The notes beneath the pieces were generated by a model. It searched no databases. It was given only the letters and a program-made list of their open reading frames with translations, and was not told the origin of the DNA. Source: Symbiodinium natans (taxonomy: Eukaryota; Sar; Dinophyceae; Suessiales; Symbiodiniaceae). Taken from it: DNA of 62,000 bases. Both the position numbers and the translations under genes were made by a program. The number at the start of each line of letters is the position of its first letter. Position 1 is the first letter of the stretch. Shown here piece after piece: positions 1-10,400 of this stretch. The stretch spans positions 498,022 to 560,021 of the forward strand of contig CAJNDS010002302.1 in the NCBI GenBank assembly GCA_905221605.1. Reading direction: 5' to 3'.

Positions 1-423
1 CAGAGGCCCGTGATGGAGGCCAGCCTTAGACACAAGATAGGGGTTTGGGGTTTAGGGTTTAGGGTTTAGGGTTCAAGGATACGAACTAACCTGGAAACAC
101 ACGAGGGCTTCGGGTTTAGGGGGTTAGGGTTTAGGGGTTTGGGGTTTAGGGTTTAAGGTTTGGGGGTTAGGGTTTTGGGTTTTGGGTTTTGGGTTTAGGG
201 CTGTATAAGAGTACCCGCGCAACAAGCAAAAAGACAGTGGATGCTGGCAACATGCACTGGTATAAAGATGGGAAAAGGTCAAGATACCAACAATGATAAG
301 CAAGAATGGCAAAAAACAATCACACGACAAGCAATGGCACGGCAACAACAGAAACACTCACAGTGATACGGACAATCAAAGTGTAAGAACCAGGAGCGTC
401 GACGTTGGGTCTCGACATGTCCT

Positions 424-515
424 GGCTCCCTAAACCCTAAACCCTAAACCCTAAACCCTAAACCCTAAACCCTAAACCCTAAACCCTAAACCCTAAACCC
501 TAAACCCTAAACCCT
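424..515. repeat. CCCTAAA array
   Basis: About 13 nearly perfect CCCTAAA units, followed by a unique island (516-640) whose minus strand is open and could hold a short exon. Confidence 0.9.
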
Positions 516-1516
516 GCATGCCGCCGCAGGGGCTCAGGGCGTAGGTTCCTGGAGCCCCTGACAGCTCAAAAGCCTAAGCCGTAGGCCACCCTAAATTCGC
601 CCACAAACCTTCGGAACTAGGAAAGGAGGCGTTTTCTACCTACACCCCAAACCCTAAACCCTAAAACCTAAACCCAAACCCTACAACCCCAGTCCCCCCA
701 CCCCAAAGCCTCAATGATAAACCCCAAACCCTGAACCCTGAACCTTGCAAAGCTAAACCCTAAACCCCAATTAAACCATTTACCCCCTAAACCCTAAACT
801 ATGCCCTAAGCCCCAAGCCCTAAACCCCAAACCCTCAACCCTAAGCCCTAAGCCCTAAGCCCAAAACCCAAAACCCTAAACCCTAAACCCCAAACCCCAA
901 ACCCTAAACCCCCTAAACCCAAAGAAACGCCGAGGCGGCAGCCAGAGGCAGCCCGTAAGAGCCAAGGCCTTTCGGCAGGGCACCCGCCGCCTGTTATGGG
1001 GGCTTCGGGGCTTCTTAGGGTTTAGGGTTTAGGGTTTTGGGTTTAGGGTTTAGGGTTTAGGGTTTAGGTTTAGGGTTTAGGGTTTAGGGTTTGGGGTTTG
1101 GGGTTTGGGGTTTGGGGTTTGGGGTTTAGGACTTAGGCTTTAGGACTTGGGGCTTTAGGTGTCTTAGGGTTTCAGGCCTAGAGCTTTGGGGCTTCAGGAG
1201 TCTTAGGGTTTGAAGTGCTTCGAGGCCTTCGGGGGCTCGTTTGGGTTCAAGGCTTAGGGGTTTAAGGGCTTTAGGGGCTGTAGAGGCTTTGGGGTGTACC
1301 AACTCAACCCCACACAAACCCCAAGCCTAAACCTCAAACCATGAACCGCCCCCCCCCCCCCCCCCCCGCAAACAAAAACAACATAAAACATAAATGCACC
1401 CCCGCACCCTAAACCCAAACAAGCCCTGGCAAATGGAAGACTCTCACGCCTGAACAGGAGCCCAGCCGCCTTGGTGCGCCCACGGCGGCACGTGATTTCG
1501 GGCTTTTTGGGAGCTT

Positions 1517-1648
1517 ACTGGGAGGTTCAGGGTACTTATAACCCAATTCTAAGTTTAGTTCTAACCCACTTATCAGCCCCTTAAGTACCCCAACAGGGCT
1601 AGAATTGGGTTATTAGTGGGTTACTAAGCACCATGAACCTCCAAGTAG
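1517..1648. mobile_element. Hairpin element family 1 copy
   Basis: Begins TACTGGGAGGTTCAGGGTAC and ends CACCATGAACCTCCAAGTAG. Internal ACCCAATTCT / AGAATTGGGT arms extend the hairpin. No ORF. Confidence 0.8.
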
Positions 1649-2507
1649 TCGGGGGCTTTCCGGGGGCTTTGGGAGGCTTCAGGCGGCTTTTGAGTTTTCG
1701 GGGTAGGCTGACTCAAACCATGGACTCCCAAGCCATGAGCTCAAACCCTAAAGGGGGTGCAGGGTTTAGGACACAGGTTGTTTGGCGTTGAGGGCACTGC
1801 TAAGGTTCAGGGTTCTTAGGGCTTTGGGCTTTTTAAGATGTTAGGGTTTTTGGGGCTTATTTAGGGGTGTTAAGGTTTAGGGTATTTTTGGATTTGGGTG
1901 GGTTTGGGGATTTCCCAAAATAGGGGTGCCCTTTCTGCAAGAGGTTCCCTTGATAAGAGTCCACAGTATGGCAGTACGGGGGGGGAGGTGTATAAGGCGG
2001 TGTCCCCTATTCTGACAACAAATAACCCTAAATGGTTAATCACTTAGTATCAATTCGGCTGCCCTTGAGCACCTGCCAAACATGGTATCTTTAACCGGAC
2101 CCGAATCTAGAAGCCTCCAAAGCCCCAACCCAAACCCCTAAACACCAAACTGACTAAACCCTAACCCTGCTTGAAGGTTCTTGAGCAGTGCTAAGTACGG
2201 TTACAAGCATAACTGTATTCAAAAACCCAAATATATATTTATCTAATAAGATGAATATATTGTATAAACCCTACTTATGAGCCCCCATGAATCGCCCCAA
2301 GCACGCTGTGAAGCGCGAATCGAGGGGCCTTCGCTCCAAACCCTTTTGGCACGCCGAAACTGCTGCCAGCCTGTCAACCTCAGAACTTAAAACCTCATGC
2401 TACAAAATGCAAAACCCTGAAACCCGCAAACCCTAAACCCTTAATTAAACCCCCCTAAACGCGAAACCCTTAAAGCCCTAAACCCTAAACCCTAAACCCC
2501 AGGGAAC

Positions 2508-2586
2508 CCGCGCCCAAGTCATGTGAGCGCAGAGGGCGAAAGCCAAGACCGGGCCAAAGGAGAGCGCCAGCTTCCAGCTGTAGTAC
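2508..2586 (-). CDS. Candidate internal exon, membrane-helix-like
   Basis: On the minus strand an AG acceptor (TTTTGAG) precedes a 79-nt open island ending at a GT donor (GTTCCC). The peptide includes YYSWKLALSFGPVLAFALC, which reads as a transmembrane helix. Telomere-like arrays flank it on both sides, as for the proven exons further right, and it would belong to the gene downstream of the hydrolase. The family is not recognised and only one exon can be defended. Confidence 0.4.
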
Positions 2587-4406
2587 CTCAAAAGGACTTT
2601 CAGGGTTTAGGGTTTAGGGTTTAGGCTTTAGGGTTTAGGGTTTAGGGTTTAGGGTTTAGGGTTTGCCAAAAATGGTGGAAAGGCTTTTTCGCCTGACTTT
2701 GATCTGTAACGGGCAATTTGTTGGGCACCTTTCGCTGTAAGAAGTTTCTGTTTGAAGCCTCAAGGGTACGACTTATTAACTAGGGCGATTAGTACCCCTC
2801 AAAAGGTTATAACTTTTCACCACCCTTCATATCACCCTACTTATAGGTACCCAAGTAGAATGGAAACCCCCAGCCCAGCTAGAGCGCGGAATGAGAAAGC
2901 TGGAGCGGACACTATGAAAGTTCCACCAAGGACCCTAAACCGTGACCTTACTCGGTTCCACCCAGAGACTCCAAAACCCCTTCAATTAAAGAGCGTACCT
3001 TAACTCATATTAGGGCTCCTATGATAATTTAAGGACCCTAAACCCTAAACCCTAAACCCTAAACCCTAAAGCCTAAACCCTAAACCCTAAACCCTAAACC
3101 CTAAACCCTAAACCCAAAACCCCAAACCCTAAACCCTAAACCCTAAACCCCATCCCTTCGTTAAGGGGTTTTGGAGTCTCCTCCCACGCTCTGGCGCCTC
3201 CTGCTTCCGAAGCTCCAATAGTAGACGTAGCCTCAGGCGGCTCCGCGGTTGAGGGTTTAGGGTTTAGGGTTTAGGGTTTAGGGTTTAGGGTTTAGGGTTT
3301 ACGGTTTAGGGTTTAGGGTTTAAGGTTTCGGGCTTAGGGCTTAGGGTTTAGGGCTTAGGGTTTAGGGTTCAAGGCTTAGGGCCTAGGGTATTCTGGTGTT
3401 TCAGGGTTTTGTGGGGGCTTTTCAAAGTTTTTCAGTGGTTTGTAGGGTTGTTTAGGGTCATTTAGGTTTGTTCAGGGTTTTTGAGGGGTTTTCAGGGTTT
3501 TCGGGTAGGGTACTAGTTTTGGGTGTGGGCTTGAGGGTTTGAGGCTTTTCAGGGCTTGCAGGGTAGGGTATTAGGGCTTTTAGGGTTTTCGGTTAGGGTT
3601 TGAGGGTTTTAGGGTTTTAGGGTTTTCATGGTTTTGGGGTTTTATGGCTTTAAGGGTTTGGGGTGTTAGGCTTCTGGGGTTTAGGGCTCAGGGATTGGGC
3701 CGCTGTGCAAGACTCCAAGAAAGAGTGAAGTGTAAAAGTTTAGGCTTTCGGGCTGTGTTTCGCCGGATTTCCATTTTGGGAAGGGAGGGGGCGGGGGGCG
3801 AAATATAGGGGGAGCGATTAAACTCCCTGAGGTTTGGGGAGGGTTACTGGTTTAGGATTTAGGAGCTAGACTCTATAAATCCTATAAACCCGCTAAAACC
3901 TACACTCCCCATAAACCCTAGGTTTTGCTGACTTTAGGGTTTACGATCATGGGTGCAATTTTTTTGTTCTGCATTCACTGAGCCGTGGTGCAGGTCCTCA
4001 ATTAAACAGTTTTAGGAGTCAGCGCACTCGGACTGAAAATGCCTGAGGGTCGGAAAAATCAGGCGCATGGGAGTTGGCCGAAGTTCTGGCCCATGGAAGG
4101 TTCCTTGATGCGTGCCTGGAAGTTCAGGGTACCCAAAACAGGGCGCATAGTGTAGATCAACCCCCACGTCGACGTGGAAAGGAAGACAAGGCAGCCATGT
4201 TCCATGAAGCTCCTCTCGCCCCCTTGCACTAGCAGAGAAGGTACGGGCAAGACAAAGGGTTAAGGGTTTAGGGTTTACTGGGTTTACTGGGCTTACTAGG
4301 GTTTAAGGTTTAGGGCTTAGGGCTTCGGGTTTAGGGTTTGGGGTTTGGGGTTTAGGGTTTAGTGTGAGACATCCTGCCTCAGAGAAGCTCACGGAAAACA
4401 TCCGGG
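2587..4406. other. Repeat-rich stretch, no gene resolved
   Basis: Telomere-like arrays lie at about 2,600-2,664, 3,033-3,150 and 3,253-3,310, followed by degenerate GGGTTT-rich sequence to 3,680. A minus-strand open island at 3,165-3,245 and another at 4,020-4,250 could be exons of a gene downstream of the hydrolase, but splice sites and frame could not be fixed. Confidence 0.5.
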
Positions 4407-7400
4407 TCACAGAAACTTAACCCAGTCCTCGATGAAGTCGCCATACCACTGGTATGACCTGCAGCTGGTGGAGTCCACGGGCTTACGGCTTCAGGGCTTC
4501 GGGTTTCGGAGTTTTAGGGTTTTTGGGGCGTCATGGTTTTTGGGGTTTTGGGGTTTTAGGGTTTTAGGGTTTTGGGGTTTTAGGGCTTTGGAGTCTGAAG
4601 GTTTTAGGGGCTTAGGGTTTTACGGTTTTGGGGTAATGGGGTTGTTTTTGGTTTCAGGGTTTTAGGGTTTTAGGGGTTTAGGGGTTTAGGGGTTTAGGGG
4701 TTTAGGGGTTTAGGGGTTTAGGGGTTTAGGGGTTTAGGGGTTTAGGGGTTTAGGGGTTTAGGGTTTAGGGGTACACGGTTTTGGGGTCTTGGGGTGTTTA
4801 AGGTTTCAGGGTTCTAGGGCATTAGTGGGTTTAGGGTTTTAGGGTTTTTGGGGTTTAGGATTTCCCCAAAACAACGGTGCGTGGGAGCTGAGCTTCTGAC
4901 TTCGGAAGCTTCAGGCTTTCACCAACCATCGGCACAAAGTCTGCCTCTGCATCGAGTCATCAAAGGACTTTCGGGGTTTAGGGCTTGGCGTACGAGGGTA
5001 CTGGGGTAATTATTAGGGTTTGGAGTTTAAGGTTTAGGGTACAAAAAAACCGAAGGTTCAAAGAGGCCAGGCAAGGGTAGGATGCGCCGAGGGGCATGGT
5101 TGCAATCGTCCAGCACCTGATTGTGCGGGATACTCATGGAAACTATTTTTTCTTGGCAGTTTGGAGTCTGCATTCTGTTCCTATCCTATTGCGATCTACC
5201 TTCTTCTACTCTATTATTACGGAGTCTGTATTGGGATGTTCCCCCTTATACTAACAGTCCTGAATAGGGATTATTGTACGCCCTATCATAATCCCCATTA
5301 AGGACTGTTAGTATACGGGGGAACGTCCCAACCCTAAACCCTAAAACCCCCAAAATCCTAAACCCGGGGGCGGGGGGGGGGCTGCGCAGGAACATCGGTG
5401 AAGCACTGCATCCGAGCTTGCTTCGCGTGCCTGAAGATGCTGCCGAGCAACGACGCTCTGACAGCCTGCACTCCCGCGGTGTTTTAGGGTTTAGGGTTTA
5501 GGGTTTAGGGTTTAAGGTTTAGGGTTTAGGGTTTAGGGTTTCGTGTTTAGGGTTTAAGGTTTAGGGTGCTCGGGGTTTCGAAAATCAGGGACCCCAAATA
5601 GATTCCCCCAGAGGTAGCGCGATTCCCTTATTGAAATAAGGACTCTCAATAGGGGTATCCCGAATTTCGGAAACCCCATTTGGGGGGGGGGGGGAGAAAG
5701 AGCAAACTTCAAGAGTGTCAGCGGAAGGAGCTGAGCTCCTGACCCGAAACCTTACCCCCAAAACCCTCAACCTAAACCCTAAACCCTAAACCCTCAACCC
5801 TCAACCCTAAACCCAACCACCCCTCTGAAAGCCCCGAAAACCCTGAACCCCAGACCCGAAAGCCCCAACACCCTGAACCCTCGAAAGCCCCAAGACTCAA
5901 AACCCTGCCCTCAACCGGAGACCCTAAAGCGCCAAGTTTGGGGTTTAGGATTTAGGGTTTAGGGAACAAGGGTTTAGGGTTTAGGGTTTAGGGACGCGAA
6001 AACCCTGAACCCCCCCCCCCCCCACCTTCCATGAGGGCCGTGTCCACAGGAATGAGGCCATCCCCCTCGACGCCGAAGGTGCTTCCCGACAGTGGCAGGT
6101 ACGAGGCGAAGGCCACCACCTACACCGGGTTTGGGCTCTAGGGTTTAGGGTTTAGGGTTTAGGGTCTAGGGTTTTGGTTTAGGGTTTAGGGTTTAGGGTT
6201 TAGGGTTTAGGGTTTAGGGTTTAGGGTTTAGGGTTTTTTTTGCTATGGCCGTGCGCGCGTGCTGCTGGCGCGCATTGGCGCATGCCCAGAGGAAGATCTC
6301 AGTGCCCTTGAAATGGAGGAGTATACTTGATTCGGTCCTAAAATACCTCTACCAGGGTTGTGGTCCCATAATTCACTGTAGTACCTTTTGAGGGCTTCGG
6401 GCTCAGGGCTCAGGGCTCACAGCTTAGGGTTTAAGGTTTAGGTGGTTTGGGGGCTTTGGGGTTTCGCGCTAAGTCTTTAGGACCTTTGGGCTTCAGGCGC
6501 TTTGGCTTTACAGTACGGGGGGTCCGTGAACGCCAAAAAACCGTAAACCCCAAGCTCAAAAAAACACAGGCCCGAAACCAAAAAAGGCCTAAAGCCTAAG
6601 CGGCCTAAGCCCAGCGTCCAGCCTCCATAAAACCCTGAACCCTCAACCCCTAAACCCTAAACCCTAAACCCTAAACCCTAAACCCTAAACCCTAAATCCT
6701 AAACCCTAAACCCTAAACCCTAAACCCTAAACCCTAAACCCTAACCCTGAACCCTAAATCCTCAACCCCAAACCCTACTGCCTCCTCCAGCAAGGTGCTG
6801 CGGCTGACCGTCTCGTTCCAGATCTTGGTGCCTCGAACGTGGAAAAATTCTGGGGGCTTTCGGGGTTTAGGGTTTAGGGTTTAGGGTTTAGGGCTTAGGG
6901 CTTAGGGCTTAGGGCTTAGGGCGTAGGGCTTAGGGCTTAGGGCTTAGGGCTTAGGGCTTAGGGCTTAGGGTACCTCAAAGGGTCTTTCAGGGTTCTTTTG
7001 AGGGTGTTAAGTGTTTAAGGAGACCCCGACTCAAACATCAAACCCCCAAGGCCCCCAAATCCTTAAACCAAGCCTCAAGCTGCTAGACTCCTAAGCCCTA
7101 AAGCCTATAAACGTCCCCGCATGCTTGGAGGTTCACAGGTGTTGAGGATGTAGGGTTTAGGGTTTAGGGCTACGGTAACCGGGGTGATCTCCGGCGAGAA
7201 CCTCCTCTCACTTACAATCCTAAACCCTACACCCTAAACCCTACACCCTAAATCTTAAACCCGAAGCCCTAAACGTCTTAGTGCCTCAGAGTCTCAACTC
7301 CAAAACCATGAATCCCTAAGCCCTCAACCCCCCACCCCTCCCCAAAACCCCAAAACGACGAAACCCTAATCCCTTTATGCCCCTAAACCCGAAACCCTAA

Positions 7401-10400
7401 ACCCCGAAACCCTGAACTCTCAACCCTCAACCCTAAACCCTAAACCCTCAACCCTCAACCCTAAACCCCAAACCCTAAACCCTGCAGCCCCCCGGGGCCT
7501 GCGGTCTCCCACAGCGCCTGCACGGATGCGGGGACGCGGGTGCCGCGCCCCGCGACGCACGTCACGGATGCCGGGGGCAGAGGCGCACCTTTGCAGGAAC
7601 GTGGGTTTAGGGTTTAGGGCTTAGGATTTAGGGTTTAGGGTTTAGGGTTTAGGGCTTAGGGTTTAGGGTTTAGGGGTGAGGGTTTAGGATTTAGGGGTTA
7701 GGGATTGGGGTTTAGGGTTTAGGGATTAGCGTTTAGGGTTTAGGGTTTAGGGTTCAGGGTTTGAGGTTGTAAGAAGGTTCCGGGTTTAAGGGTTATAGAA
7801 GCTTTTTTGGGCTTAGGGGCGCTTTAGGAGACTCCTTAAGGTGTGAGGATTTTTGGAATGTTTTTCGGGTGCAGGATGAAAAGCTGGAGGAACCTAAACC
7901 CTAAACCCTAAACCCTGAACCCTAAACCCCAAACCCTAAACCCTAAACCCCAAACCCTAAACCCCAAACTGGCAGCTTGTCCGGCCTGATGGGAACTTGT
8001 CATTGATGTAGCTCAGCAAGCCGCCTAGGGCAGAAAAGCTTACGGTTTAGGCTTGTGGGCCTCGGGCTTACAGGGCATAGTGTTTAGGGTTCAGGGTTTA
8101 GGGTTTAGGGTTGAGGGTTTAGGGTTTAGGGCTTAGGGCTTAGGGCTTAGGGCTTAGGGCTTAGGGCTTAGGGCTTAGGTGGCTCATGGCACACCCCTTG
8201 GCTCTGCCAAAAACCGCAGCCAAGAAGCGAGTCTGATCCAGAGCCGAAACGAAGGAGTCTTCTGGCGGCGACTGGTGCGGAGTGCCCAGCCTCCAAGGTT
8301 GTGGCTCATGGAGTTGAGGGTTGGTTAGGGTGAAGGTTGCAAAGTAGCGACACGAGACGATGTCGTTGCGTACCCAACATCATGGCTTTGGGGCTCAGAA
8401 TTGAGGGTTTAGGGTTTAGGGTTTAGGGAGCTTAGAGTTTACGGCCTCGGGATCTCTCTGGCTATAAAGAAGGTTTCGAGGCATGCGGCGTGACCAAAGA
8501 TCGCACGCGCTTTCGGGCCAGCTCCTCGCCAAGTACCTTGGGCAGCTCTCTCAGCTAGGGTTTAGGGTTTAGGGTTCAGGGTTCAGGGGTTCATCTATGC
8601 GGTAGCCATTAAATTTTCCCTTTAAGGGATTATATAGGGTACCTGTATAGATCCTTTCAGGGATTCTTTGGGGTATCTATATAGCTACCCTTTAAGGCAT
8701 GATATAGGGTACCCTAAACCCTAAACCCTAAACCCTAAACCCTAAACCCTAAACCCTAAACCCTCACTCCCGACTAACCAGCAGGAAGTCTACGCCAGGG
8801 CACTTCACCGATGTAAGACCGCGCCACCCAGCCTTGGGGTCGCAGTCGTGGGTGGGGGAACCCTAAACCCTAAACCCTAAACCCTAAACCCTAAACCCTA
8901 AACCCTAAACCCGAAGCCGCAGCTCTTGAACAAGAAAGCACCTCTACAAACAATAAGCCTGAAGCATCAAGACTCCCGTCCCGCAGGTGAGGGGTTGTTC
9001 GATGCCTCCCTTCTCGACTAGAGATTCCTGGTTTAGGGTTCAGGGTCCCCTAAACCCTAAACCCTAAACCCTAAACCCTAAACCCTAAACCCTAAACCCT
9101 AAACCCTAAGGGTTCAGGGTTCAGGGTTTAGGGCTCAGGACTTGAAACCCCGCGGAGGGGCCTCCAATGGAGTGGCCCAAGAATGCGATGGGCTCCTTGC
9201 CAGCTGAGACTCAGCTTCCGGGGGCTTAAGGTGTAGGGTTTAGGGGGATTCGCCTGGCTTCCTGCAGAGAAGCGTCTGGAACAAGCAGACCCGGATCGGG
9301 CCTCCTTCCCCCTAACCCAACCCTTCATTGAGACGCCACCCCCCCGCCCCCCCCCGCCCTGTGGGACCCCCCCCAATCGCTTGGTGGAGTACAGGAGTAC
9401 CTCAAAAACCCCCTCCCCCCTCCCCCCCCCCCTCCCCTCCCCTCCCCCACCCCCCCCCTTTAGCCCCTTTTTTGGCGAAACCCGCTTTCCTCCTTTCCTG
9501 TCCTGAAACCCGGCTGCCGAGGCGGCGCGCGCAAGCGTTTACAATTAGGGTCTAGGGTTTAGGGTTTAGGGTTTGGGGTTTGGGGTTTGGGGTTTGGGGT
9601 TGGGGGTTTGGGGTTTGGGGTTTGGGGTTTGGGGTTTGGGTTTGGGGTTTGGGGTTTGGGGTTTGGGGTTTGGGTTTCTGGTTTAAGCAAAAAACTCAAC
9701 AAATAGAAGTTCTCTTAAAATTATGGCCTCTTTCATGGGGCTGCCTGTGCAAGGCTCTTAGGGGAAGGGGGTTTCATGGGGGCGAGGTACCTAGGGAACC
9801 TTAGGGAAGCTGAGGGAGCCTAGGGAGTGGTGGGGAGTATCAAGGAACCTTGGGCTACATGCCTCCCTTGAACCCCCCTGTAATAAGGGTACCATAGGGT
9901 ACCCCAAAGAGGGTTTAGGGTTGAGGGTTTAGGGTTTAGGGTGCAGGGTTGTTGGTTGAGGGTTTAGGCCGGGGGTATAGGGTTTGAGGCTGAGCACGGT
10001 TTGTGGCTCAAGGATTAGCTAGGGTTCGGGGTTAGTTGCAGTTCAAGGCTCCAAACCCTAAACCCTAAACCCTAAACCCCCCCAAACCCCAAACCCTAAA
10101 TTTCGCCGGTTTCGACTGCACCTCCGGGCCGAAGTCGGCGTCCACCGCAGCGATGGCCTTGGCTGAGTTTAGGTTTTTGCCCGCTCTGAGAGTTTAAGGT
10201 TTAGAGTTTAGGGTTTAGGGTTTAGAGTTTAAGGTTGAAGGTTGGGATGTTCCCCCGTATACCTAACAGTCCCTTAATCGGGAGTTTAATCTAATAGAGG
10301 GTGCTACAATCCCTATTAAGGACTGCCAGCATAAGGGGAAACATCCCAACCTCAGACATGTACCCAGCTCGATGAAGCTCCCAGGAGAAGTAAGCCATGG

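Noticed and set aside
9328-9555. Proline-rich plus-strand ORF
   Set aside because: Reads through C-rich simple sequence in a hydrolase intron.
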